7,724 bases of DNA from Acidobacteriota bacterium (GTDB lineage: Bacteria > Acidobacteriota > Vicinamibacteria > Vicinamibacterales > UBA8438): positions 1 to 7,724 of the forward strand of contig SXOW01000379.1 of the NCBI GenBank assembly GCA_005778315.1, read 5' to 3'. Below, in pieces: positions 1 to 6,004 of this stretch (within the stretch, counting starts at the first letter, position 1; every line of letters starts with the position of its first letter). A model generated the notes under the pieces. That model ran no database searches. It worked only from the letters and a program-made list of their open reading frames with translations, and was not told where the DNA came from. A program made the position numbers and the translations under genes.

Positions 1-72
1 AGCGCGTGTTGGTTGACCCAGAACGGCCACACGGTGCATTCGAGCTCGGGTAGGGTCGTCGTGGCTGTTATT

Positions 73-83
73 CATGATAAAAA
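73..83 (+). repeat. Copy 1 of an 11-base motif shared with 1731-1741
   Basis: CATGATAAAAA occurs here on the plus strand and again on the minus strand at 1741-1731, where it overlaps the phosphatase start. Both copies are preceded by a TGTT(T)AT stretch. The two therefore form a short inverted repeat flanking the regulator/phosphatase pair. They may be a shared promoter element, or traces of two related gene starts (both read ATG-ATA-AAA). Confidence 0.4.
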
Positions 84-109
84 ACATTTGTCTTATAGTA
101 AAGTCCCGT

Positions 110-135
110 GACGCTTCAACAGATGATGCTTCAAC
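110..135. repeat. Imperfect direct repeat, 15-bp period
   Basis: GACGCTTCAAC (110-120) and GATGCTTCAAC (125-135) differ at one base and start 15 bases apart. They lie just downstream of the AT-rich patch and upstream of the XRE-cupin regulator gene. They could be operator half-sites for that regulator or a chance tandem repeat; the sequence alone does not decide this. Confidence 0.4.
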
Positions 136-249
136 CGTGTCCGCCACGCTGCGGAGTTCACGCGGTAGGGCTTGCCCAAGTTTGACCAGAGGTGGAAGAA
201 TGTTGCCCTATGTGCAAATGCTCCGCCCTTGTGTGGCGACGACGGACCG

Positions 250-267
250 CCCCGGTTGCGACCGGGG
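250..267 (+). promoter_or_regulatory. Leader hairpin before the XRE-cupin gene
   Basis: CCCCGGT (250-256) pairs perfectly with ACCGGGG (261-267) around a TGCG loop. This is a 7-bp, mostly G-C stem capped by a UNCG-class tetraloop, ending 33 bases before the ATG at 301. No T-run follows, so it is not a typical intrinsic terminator. It may be a structured mRNA leader. If translation instead began at the TTG at 172, these bases would be coding. Confidence 0.4.
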
Positions 268-300
268 ATACACGAGGAGTCGTGGCGGGATGAGGCACCG

Positions 301-903
301 ATGGCATTGAGTCAAACGTTGACCGAGGGGCTTGACGCCTACGCGGTCGGACGAAAGATCCGAGAGCTCCGCATGGGCGTGAAGCTGGGGTTGGTCGAAC
401 TCGGGCGGCACAGCGGCCTGTCGGCGGCGCTGCTCTCGAAGATCGAGCGCGGCAAGATGTATCCAACGCTCCCCACGTTGCTTCGGATCTCGATGGTGTT
501 TGGCGTGAGTCTCGACCATTTCTTCGCTCGAGACAATCGAGGGTTCGCCGTCGTGCGTCAGCATGAGCGTCAGCGTTTCCCTGAGAGCGTAGACAGCCCC
601 CCTGGGGCGTTCGAGTTTGAATCGCTGGACTTTACGGCGGAGGATCGAAAGCTCAACGCCTACTTGGCGACGTTTCGGGCGATGCGGGTGGAAGACGTCG
701 AGCTGCACCGCCACCCCGGTGCGGAGTTCATGTTCGTCCTCGAAGGTACGCTCGCTCTCTACATCCGTGACAACGAAACCACCCTGGAGCAAGGCGACTC
801 GGTGTACTTCGACTCGAGCCAGCAGCATGGCTATCGTCGGGTAGGACGAAAGGCGTGTCGGGCCGTGGTAGTGGTGACCCCGAGCCGGGCAGAGTCTTCC
901 TGA
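301..903 (+). CDS. XRE-family transcriptional regulator with C-terminal cupin domain
   Basis: This is a 200-residue, two-domain, DNA-binding cytoplasmic regulator. Residues about 17-72 form an XRE (Cro/C1-type) helix-turn-helix: RKIRELR, then a recognition segment ending in LSKIERGK (about 45-52), then PTLPTLLRIS. Residues about 125-192 form a small cupin barrel with the metal-site pattern H136-x-H138, E142, G149, followed by GDSVYF and H176. In this family the cupin senses a small ligand, often an amino acid, polyamine or sugar derivative, and the target is usually a neighbouring catabolic or transport gene; the ligand here is unknown. I chose the ATG at 301 because GAGG (292-295) lies five bases upstream and homology begins soon after. 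The frame stays open back to a TTG at 172, but those 43 residues look non-domain. The gene converges on the phosphatase gene to its right, so they are not one operon. Autoregulation is common in the family and is only inferred here. Confidence 0.85.
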   Translation: MALSQTLTEGLDAYAVGRKIRELRMGVKLGLVELGRHSGLSAALLSKIERGKMYPTLPTLLRISMVFGVSLDHFFARDNRGFAVVRQHERQRFPESVDSPPGAFEFESLDFTAEDRKLNAYLATFRAMRVEDVELHRHPGAEFMFVLEGTLALYIRDNETTLEQGDSVYFDSSQQHGYRRVGRKACRAVVVVTPSRAESS

Positions 904-922
904 CCAGGTTGCGGCGGAGACG

Positions 923-942
923 CAGGGGCCACACCGCCCTTG
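923..942. terminator. Possible bidirectional terminator hairpin between convergent genes
   Basis: CAGGGGC (923-929) pairs with GCCCTTG (936-942), with one G-T wobble and a 6-base loop. It sits centrally in the 51-base gap between the convergent stop codons at 903 and 955, where a shared terminator is expected. Neither side has a T-run, so its efficiency is doubtful. Confidence 0.35.
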
Positions 943-954
943 ACGTTGGCTGGC

Positions 955-1740
955 TCAGGGTCTGGCCGCCACCAGATTCCTGAGATCCCGGAACGGCGCG
1001 AGGACATTATCCCGCCACGGCACCGTTGCGCCGTTGGGGCGTATCAACAGGATGGCGACGTCGTCGGCGGACAGGTTACCCGGCGACAACGCGGACACCT
1101 TTCGCAGAATCTCCGGGATGATGGCGTTCGGATCATCCGGTGCCGTCTCAGCGATGAGCGCGACCAGCCCATCACGTCCGAGTGCCTCGCCGTCTTCTCG
1201 AAGGCACTCCTCGAGCCCGTCCGTCCAGCACAGGAGCAAGTCGTCCGTCGTCATCTGCACGTCGCGCTGCGTGTAGCTCGCGGTCTCGAAGATACCCAAC
1301 GGGATATCGCACGGCCCTGCCGCGCTGGACGCCCACTCGATTGCCCGCCAGGTGCGTTGCCGACCGCTGAAGAAGAGCGGCGCCGGATGACCGGCATTGG
1401 TCAGCGACAGAGTCCTGGTGGGAAGGAAGAATGTCGCAATCAGCCCCGTCGCGAACGTGCTCGCGTCGCCCGTCGCCGCAAACTCCCTATTGACGGCGTG
1501 CACGAGCGTCCGTTGATCGATGTGGTCGATATGGCGACGCATCAACCGGCGGAGCCTTCCCGCCAACTCCGGCACGGTGTCGCCATGCCCACGCACATCT
1601 GCGAGTGCCAGTCGTGTAATACGTCCAGATGAGCAGGACGACAGATAGTACACGTCGCCACCGGCTTGGCCGGTCCCGTATGGGCGGCAGTAGATTCTAG
1701 GATACGCGAGAGAGCCGGCCTTTCTCCTCATTTTTATCAT
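955..1740 (-). CDS. SpoIIE/RsbU-type PP2C serine phosphatase, stand-alone domain
   Basis: This is a metal-dependent protein serine/threonine phosphatase of the SpoIIE (PP2C) family. Such enzymes usually dephosphorylate an anti-sigma-factor antagonist (STAS domain) in a partner-switching pathway. Numbering from the upstream GTG at 1758, the motifs appear in the usual order: AGGDVYY (D35), ADVRGHG (D54), FATGLIATFF, LTNAGHPAPLF, IPLGI, WTDGLEE (D180) and SADDVAILLIR (D232/D233). The metal-binding aspartates are all present, so it should be active. There is no N-terminal PAS, GAF, HAMP or receiver domain, and only a short segment precedes GGD, so input must come from a partner not encoded here. 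The last ~25 residues, rich in W, R and F, follow the final strand and may form a helix. The start is uncertain: ATG at 1740, GTG at 1758 and ATG at 1731 all lack a good ribosome binding site. GAGGAGAAAGG lies just inside the coding sequence, but no start codon follows it closely. Confidence 0.85.
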   Translation of the reverse strand: MIKMRRKAGSLAYPRIYCRPYGTGQAGGDVYYLSSCSSGRITRLALADVRGHGDTVPELAGRLRRLMRRHIDHIDQRTLVHAVNREFAATGDASTFATGLIATFFLPTRTLSLTNAGHPAPLFFSGRQRTWRAIEWASSAAGPCDIPLGIFETASYTQRDVQMTTDDLLLCWTDGLEECLREDGEALGRDGLVALIAETAPDDPNAIIPEILRKVSALSPGNLSADDVAILLIRPNGATVPWRDNVLAPFRDLRNLVAARP

Positions 1741-1741
1741 G
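1731..1741 (-). repeat. Copy 2 of the 11-base motif shared with 73-83
   Basis: Read on the minus strand this is CATGATAAAAA, identical to bases 73-83 of the plus strand. It covers the likely ATG start (1740-1738) of the phosphatase gene. In a high-GC window, an identical AT-rich 11-mer at both edges of a 1.67-kb segment is unlikely to be common, though chance cannot be excluded. Confidence 0.4.
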
Positions 1742-1919
1742 GATATAAACAATTTCACTTAAGTTAGAATCGACATGCCAATCGCGACGATGTGCACCAC
1801 ACGCCAGACAGTCAGAAGTCCGTGTCGCGAGGAGGGAATCGAGGGTCTGCAACACGTGTGCGCGCTGGCGGCAACCGCGGTCCTGGGAGACTGCACGTGA
1901 GTTTCGACGGGGAGGTGCC
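1741..1919. promoter_or_regulatory. Divergent intergenic region, AT-rich on its left side
   Basis: This gap separates the leftward phosphatase gene from the rightward DUF1295 gene, so it should hold promoters for both. Bases about 1731-1775 are AT-rich, unlike the flanks. On the minus strand TATATC near 1744-1749 could be a -10 element for the phosphatase. If so, the mRNA would start very close to the ATG at 1740. Two short palindromes stand out: ACTTAAGT (1757-1764) and ACACGTGT (1852-1859); a second CACGTG core lies at 1894-1899. I cannot assign a regulator to them. No small gene with a matched ribosome binding site was found. Confidence 0.45.
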
Positions 1920-2798
1920 ATGACCCACGCAGAACGGACGGCGCTCACCGCAGTGGTGTCGAGTGTGCTGATCGGCGTCGGGGTCGCCTGGGCCGGCAGC
2001 CAGGGTGGCACGGCCGTGGGCCGGTGGCCGGTCTTCGCGCTCTGCGGGATACTCGCCTTCGGCTTGAACTGGCTGGCGTTCGTGCCCGCCGCTCTGTGGC
2101 GGACAGAGCGTTATTACGATGCGACCGGCAGCCTGACCTACCTGAGTGTCGTGGCTGTCGCGCTCCTGGGCGCCGACCGGCTGGCCCCGCACGCGCTGCT
2201 GCTCGGCGCGATGGTGAGTGTGTGGGCCATTCGGTTGGGAAGCTTCTTGTTTGCGCGCGTCAGACGCGACGGCGCCGACGGTCGTTTTGACGAGATCAAG
2301 TCAAATCCGCTGCGCTTCTTCATGGTTTGGACCCTGCAAGGCCTCTGGGTGTTCTTGACCGTCTCCTGCGCCCTGGCCGCGATGAGCAGCGGGCAACCCG
2401 AGCTTCTGGGCGTCGTCGAGGGAGCGGGTGGCCTCATCTGGGCGATGGGCCTCACCATTGAGGTCGTGGCGGACCGTCAAAAGGCCCGTTTTCGCGCCGA
2501 TCCCGAGAACCGAGGTCACTTCATACAATCCGGTCTGTGGGCCTGGTCGAGACACCCGAATTACGTGGGCGAAATCACCCTCTGGTGTGGCGTGGCGGTC
2601 GTGGCCCTCCCGCATTTGAGCGGCTGGCAACATGTCACGCTGATATCCCCGGTCTTCGTGTACATGTTGCTGACGCGTGTCAGTGGCATCCCCCTGCTCG
2701 AATCGCGTGCCACGCAGAAGTGGGGAGACCGGGCAGACTACCGCGCGTATCGGGCGCGGACACCCGTTCTCTTCCCGCGGCCTCCCCGGACGGTGTGA
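1920..2798 (+). CDS. DUF1295 family membrane protein (steroid 5-alpha-reductase-like fold)
   Basis: This is a 292-residue integral inner-membrane protein of the DUF1295 family, related to steroid 5-alpha reductases and isoprenylcysteine methyltransferases. The substrate of the bacterial members is not established. Hydrophobic segments lie at about 10-27, 36-57, 73-87, 91-111, 134-156, 164-183, 219-231 and 240-258. Family signatures are intact: ERYYDATGSLTYLS (63-76), AIRLGSFLFARV (103-114) with RFDEIK (122-127), EVVADRQKARF (181-191), SRHPNYVGE (210-218) and SPVFVYMLLTRVSGIPLLE (243-261). The last two probably line the nucleotide/substrate pocket. Length and both termini are normal, so the gene looks functional, unlike the two genes after it. 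GGAGG (1911-1915) sits four bases before the ATG. In other bacteria this family is often encoded beside YbgA-like and SDR genes, as here. Confidence 0.85.
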   Translation: MTHAERTALTAVVSSVLIGVGVAWAGSQGGTAVGRWPVFALCGILAFGLNWLAFVPAALWRTERYYDATGSLTYLSVVAVALLGADRLAPHALLLGAMVSVWAIRLGSFLFARVRRDGADGRFDEIKSNPLRFFMVWTLQGLWVFLTVSCALAAMSSGQPELLGVVEGAGGLIWAMGLTIEVVADRQKARFRADPENRGHFIQSGLWAWSRHPNYVGEITLWCGVAVVALPHLSGWQHVTLISPVFVYMLLTRVSGIPLLESRATQKWGDRADYRAYRARTPVLFPRPPRTV

Positions 2799-2879
2799 GG
2801 CCCGGCGCCGGTTGGCGACATCGTGGCCGTGCGGCGCGTGTCGCAGGCCTGTGCCGGGAAGGAAAAAGGACGCAGAAGA

Positions 2880-3457
2880 ATGGCGATACCGGCTGATCGA
2901 CAGTTGGGCGTACTTCCCCCGGTTCGATTCGACTCGTGCACGATCCCAGCGCCAAGGACGGCGTGCGACTCGTCACCGGCAAGACCGGCGTCGAACTGAC
3001 CCAACAGATGCGTCGGTACAGCCGTCAGCGCGTCAGGGCTCTGGCCAAGGAAGGCCTGAGCGGCTACGTGGTGAAGAAGGACTCCCCGAGTTGCGGCATG
3101 GAGCGGGTCAAGGTGTGGCGTGATGCCGGGCCGGCAGAACGGAACGGGCGGGGCTTGTTCACGGCCGAGCTCATGCGCCAGTACCCAAACATGCCGGTCG
3201 AAGAAGAGGGTCGCCTGCACGATCCCCGGTTGCGCGAAAATTTCATCGACCGCGTCTTCATGTATCGCCGGATCCGCTCACTGTTCTCCGGACGCTGGAC
3301 TGTTGGCGACCTTGTCAGTTTCCACACCGCGCACAAGCTGACCCTCATGGCGCATTCGCTCCAGGGATACCGTGAGCTCGGACTGCTCGGACAACGCTAC
3401 CTCGACCCCGAGCTGAAGGAACTGATGCTGCGCAACCATGTGTGGCGCGGAGTGTGA
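2880..3457 (+). pseudogene. Degenerate DUF523-DUF1722 (YbgA-like) gene with internal deletions
   Basis: The continuous reading frame runs from GTG 2936 to 3457 (173 codons) against roughly 310-320 in an intact DUF523-DUF1722 protein. Recognisable pieces are VRLVTGKTG, the DUF523 motif KKDSPSCGMERVKVW (about 48-62), PVEEEGRLHDPRLRENF (about 85-101) joining to DUF1722, and HKLTLMAHS. The N-terminal CLLG, RYDG and CPEVE motifs of DUF523, which include conserved cysteines, are absent. Homology (SPGSIRLV) extends upstream of the GTG to about 2910 in the same frame, closed by a TGA at 2894-2896. AAGGA (2866-2870) correctly precedes an ATG at 2880 in another frame, which suggests the original start survives but is now out of frame. 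Near 3376-3391, YRELG joins directly to LLGQRYL and a normal C-terminal end; in E. coli YbgA about 85-90 residues lie between these points. A functional shortened protein is possible but unlikely. It lies 81 bases after the DUF1295 gene, so co-transcription is likely. Confidence 0.75.
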
Positions 3458-3502
3458 CGCGGACTCTATCAGCACCCGCCGCCGCGCTTGAAGGGACGTC
3501 GC

Positions 3503-4592
3503 ATGACACGCAGTGATGGAATCATTCTCGTAACGGGGGCGACGGGCTACGTCGGAGGTCGTGTCCTTCACGCGCTCGAGCGCGCTGGACGGCGAGTGCG
3601 GTGCCTCGCCCGTCGGCCGGACTATCTCTTGTCGCGGGTCGCGAGCACGACGACGATCGTGCAAGGCGACTGTCTCGCCCCTGCCACGCTGGGTCCGGCG
3701 CTGGACGGCATTGATGCCGCGTCCTACCTCGTACATTCGATGGGGTCGGGGGCGGACTTCGAGCGAGTTGCTCCGTGCGCTCGTCGAGCGACTCCCGGTC
3801 ATGATCTGTCCACGGTGGGTCGCGACGCCGACGCAGCCGATCGGTGTCGAGGACATCGTCGCGTATCTGCTGGCCGCGCTCGATCGGCCGGAGGGGGAGA
3901 GCCGCATCTTCGAGATCGGCACGGACGACCCGGTCTCCTACGGCGAGATCATGCTGGAGTACGCGCGGCAGCGTGGCCTCCGCCGGTACCTGATTCCTGT
4001 CCCGTTGCTCACGCCGTGCCTGTCCAGTTTGTGGCTGGGCTTGATGACCCCGGTCTATGCGCGGGTCGGCCGCAAGCTTGTCGAAAGTCTGAAAAATCCG
4101 CGGACGGTAGAGGTCTGCGCGTCGCCGGCCGACGCCTTTGCGCCGATCCGCGGCATCGGCGGCACCCAGGGCTGGTACTACATGACCTGGCTCTGGCGGA
4201 TCCGCGGATGGATCGATTTGCTGAGGGGGGGTGTCGGCATGCGCCGAGGGCGCACCAACCCGGAACTGATCAGGGCCGGCGACACGCTCGACTTCTGGCG
4301 AGTCGAGGCCTACGAGCCTGACTCGCTGCTGCGGCTCGAGGCGGAGATGAAACTGCCCGGGCGTGCGTGGCTCGAGGTCGAGGTGCGGGCCGGGGACACC
4401 GGGACGTCGACCATCCGTCAGACGGCCGTCTTCGATCCGGTGGGGCTGGCCGGACTCGTGTACTGGTACGGCATCTACCCACTGCACGCGCTGATCTTCC
4501 ATGGCATGCTCCACGCCATCGCGAAGCGGGCGTGCCGACCCGGGCTGGGTGAGCCAGCCGTCGCTCACGTCCGTCCCGCGAAAGACGGGTGA
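3503..4592 (+). pseudogene. Frameshifted, internally deleted SDR / DUF2867 oxidoreductase gene
   Basis: An intact member of this family is, from memory, about 480-510 residues: an atypical SDR (NAD(P)-binding Rossmann) domain followed by DUF2867. Here AAGGGA (3491-3496) precedes ATG 3503. The first 87 codons encode the nucleotide-binding start, TGATGYVGGRV at residues 11-21, through YLVHSMGSGADFE. At 3761-3767 (GAGCGAG) homology jumps to ELLRALVERLPVM, one frame over, and runs to the stop at 4590-4592. About 70-75 residues that normally lie between these points are missing. A second, in-frame gap falls near 4100: VGRKLVESLKNP joins directly to RTVEVCASPADAFAPI, where some 70-80 residues are expected, including the SDR/DUF2867 linker. 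The DUF2867 remainder looks normal (GWYYMTWLWRIRG, GVGMRRGR, LDFWRVEAYEP, MKLPGRAWLEVEV, YWYGIYPLH). With the frameshift, the translated product would be a truncated Rossmann fragment with an unrelated tail ending at 4321. I see no slippery site suggesting programmed frameshifting. Confidence 0.8.
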
Positions 4593-4718
4593 TCCGCGCT
4601 GACGGGCCGACGATATTGGGCCACTGGCGTGCAAAAGGCCGTCATACTGTGGGTGTCACACACAACCGTCGGCGGCACCGGCAGGACCGCCGGGCCGCTC
4701 GCAGCGAGGGAACGCACG
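4593..4718. promoter_or_regulatory. Intergenic gap with hairpin before the PQQ dehydrogenase gene
   Basis: This 126-base gap is the longest within the rightward gene run and is the natural place for a new promoter. CGGCGG (4670-4675) pairs with CCGCCG (4687-4692) across an 11-base loop and could be a terminator or leader structure, but no T-run follows. CATACT (4643-4648) is the only -10-like hexamer, and it has no well-spaced -35 partner. Evidence for any one site is weak. Confidence 0.3.
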
Positions 4719-5957
4719 ATGGACTCACGGTCATTGAGGATGTCCGCCGCGACACTGGTCGCGCTGGCGGTTGGGATGACGGCGCCCATCAGCTGGGCGC
4801 AGCCACTGTCGCCAGACCTGACGAGGCTACCTGACACACCGCAGACCCTGAACAGCCCGGCCGGGCCGATCCGTGTCGTGCCGATCAAAGGGCTCGTCTA
4901 TCCCTGGGCGCTCACGTTTCTGCCAGACGGCGACATACTGGTCACGGAGCAGAACCGCACCACGCTGCGTCGGATTCACGACGGCGTGCTCGACCCGACG
5001 CCGATCACCGGCCTGCCCCCGAGCATCACCAGTCCACGGCGAGACACGGCCGGGGTCGATGTCACGGTCCATCCTCGCTTCTCGGAGAATCAACTCGTAT
5101 ACGTCGCGTTCTGGAAGCCCCAGCCCGGGGCGGAACACCTTCGTACCGCCGTCGTCTATCGGGGTCGCCTCGATGGGTACCGGCTCATCGATGTCAGTGA
5201 GATTTTCGAGTCGGTCTCCTGGACAGATGGTCCGTCCGCCGTGCGCATGGTCTTCGGGCCCGACGGCAAGCTCTATCTCGCGATTGGCGCGCCAGGGTTT
5301 CAGGTAACCCTGGGTGAAACAGCCTGGGCGCAGGACCCCGACCACCACGGCGGCAAGATCCTTCGGCTCAATGAGGACGGCACCGTGCCCGACGACAATC
5401 CGTTTGTTGATCGGCCCGGCTACCGGCCGGAGATCTACGCGGTTGGTATTCGCAACGCGATCGGCATGGCGTTCCATCCCGAGACGGGCCACTTCTGGGA
5501 AACAGAGCACGGCCCGCAGGGCGGAGATGAGATCAACATCATTCAGCCCGGCTTGAACTACGGCTGGCCCGTGGTGACCTATGGCCGGGCGTACTCCTCC
5601 GACCCGGAAGGGGCCAAGTCAGGGTTGCCGCCACCCACGATTCAACCGCCGACCTCGGCGCCAGGCATGGTAGAGCCGTATACCTACTACAAGCCCTCCA
5701 TCGCCATTTCCGGGATGGCCTTCTACACGGGGGACCAGTTTCCGGCGTGGAAGGGCGACCTGTTCGCTGGCGGGCTCGCGGGCCGCCAACTGTCTCGCGT
5801 GGTCTTCAACGAGTACGGACTGGAGAGCCGGCGAGAAACGCTGCTGACCGAATTACACCAGCGGATTCGCGACGTGAAGCAGGGACCGGACGGCTTCCTG
5901 TATCTGACCACCGACATGGAAGATGGAGCGGTGCTCAGGCTCGAGCCGGCGCCGTAG
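4719..5957 (+). CDS. Secreted PQQ-dependent sugar (aldose) dehydrogenase
   Basis: This 412-residue enzyme belongs to the soluble PQQ glucose/sorbosone dehydrogenase family (Yli/Asd type), a six-bladed beta-propeller that oxidises aldose sugars with pyrroloquinoline quinone and passes electrons to the respiratory chain. It should act in the periplasm: residues 1-27 form a signal peptide (RSLR, a hydrophobic stretch, then PISWA with likely cleavage before Q28). Propeller motifs include YPWALTFLPDGDILVTEQ (61-78), VDVTVHPRF (113-121) with H118 matching the catalytic base, GKILRLNEDGTVPDDNPF, IRNAIGMAFHPETG (244-257) with the PQQ-contacting R245-N246, TEHGPQGGDEINII, LNYGWPVVTYG, and QRIRDVKQGPDGFLYL (381-396) whose R382 and R384 match the PQQ-phase arginines. 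Length is normal. I chose ATG 4719 because GAGGG (4706-4710) is well spaced and a signal peptide follows; a GTG at 4629 would add 30 non-signal residues. No PQQ biosynthesis genes are visible, so the cofactor is made elsewhere or imported. Confidence 0.9.
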   Translation: MDSRSLRMSAATLVALAVGMTAPISWAQPLSPDLTRLPDTPQTLNSPAGPIRVVPIKGLVYPWALTFLPDGDILVTEQNRTTLRRIHDGVLDPTPITGLPPSITSPRRDTAGVDVTVHPRFSENQLVYVAFWKPQPGAEHLRTAVVYRGRLDGYRLIDVSEIFESVSWTDGPSAVRMVFGPDGKLYLAIGAPGFQVTLGETAWAQDPDHHGGKILRLNEDGTVPDDNPFVDRPGYRPEIYAVGIRNAIGMAFHPETGHFWETEHGPQGGDEINIIQPGLNYGWPVVTYGRAYSSDPEGAKSGLPPPTIQPPTSAPGMVEPYTYYKPSIAISGMAFYTGDQFPAWKGDLFAGGLAGRQLSRVVFNEYGLESRRETLLTELHQRIRDVKQGPDGFLYLTTDMEDGAVLRLEPAP

Positions 5958-5990
5958 GGTTGAGAACCCGGCGACCGGCGGGTGAGCCGG
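5957..5990 (+). promoter_or_regulatory. Two tandem small hairpins between the dehydrogenase and glpQ-type genes
   Basis: GGGTT (5957-5961) pairs with AACCC (5965-5969) around GAG, and CCGGC (5975-5979) pairs with GCCGG (5986-5990) around a 6-base loop. Together they fill most of the 47-base gap. There is no T-run. They could weakly attenuate readthrough or protect mRNA ends, but short GC stems are expected by chance at this base composition. Confidence 0.25.
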
Positions 5991-6004
5991 CGGGGTCGAA
6001 CGAG

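Larger units (their letters stand above)
1..300. other. Upstream region without a convincing gene
   Basis: I find no supportable gene here. Plus-strand frame 3 is open from the window edge to a TAG at 51-53 (16 codons), which could be the tail of a gene outside the window but is too short to judge. Bases about 60-115 are clearly AT-richer than the rest and are the best place for a promoter; TTCATG (71-76) and TATAGT (94-99), 17 bases apart, are a weak sigma70-like pair. An ATG at 74 opens a 78-codon frame that matches no family I know and has no ribosome binding site. The region also holds an imperfect direct repeat (110-135) and a strong hairpin (250-267), listed separately. If transcription starts near 105, the regulator mRNA would have a leader of about 200 bases. 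Confidence 0.5.

Noticed and set aside
74..310. Small 78-codon frame starting ATG-ATA-AAA
   Set aside because: No ribosome binding site, overlaps the regulator start, and the composition after codon 15 is unlike the neighbouring genes. At most its first codons echo the phosphatase start.
158..828. Long minus-strand open frames (158-466, 208-828) opposite the XRE-cupin gene
   Set aside because: They are antisense shadows in high-GC DNA: no known motifs, no ribosome binding sites, and the opposite strand encodes a clear two-domain regulator.
940..1632. Plus-strand 230-codon open frame opposite the phosphatase gene
   Set aside because: Its translation is arginine-rich and matches no known family, whereas the minus strand carries every PP2C/SpoIIE motif in order.
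2799..2935. Remnant of a photolyase gene between the DUF1295 and DUF523 genes
   Set aside because: Three-frame reading of this stretch shows no photolyase motif. It fits only a short leader plus a degenerate DUF523 start.
3740..3790. Programmed ribosomal frameshift in the SDR gene
   Set aside because: No slippery heptamer or downstream pseudoknot is evident, and about 70-75 residues of the fold are missing at the same point, so deletion explains it better.
3522..4634. Minus-strand 370-codon open frame opposite the SDR/DUF2867 gene
   Set aside because: Long, but rich in R, P and D without domain motifs. The plus-strand pieces are homologous to known families, so this is a high-GC artefact.
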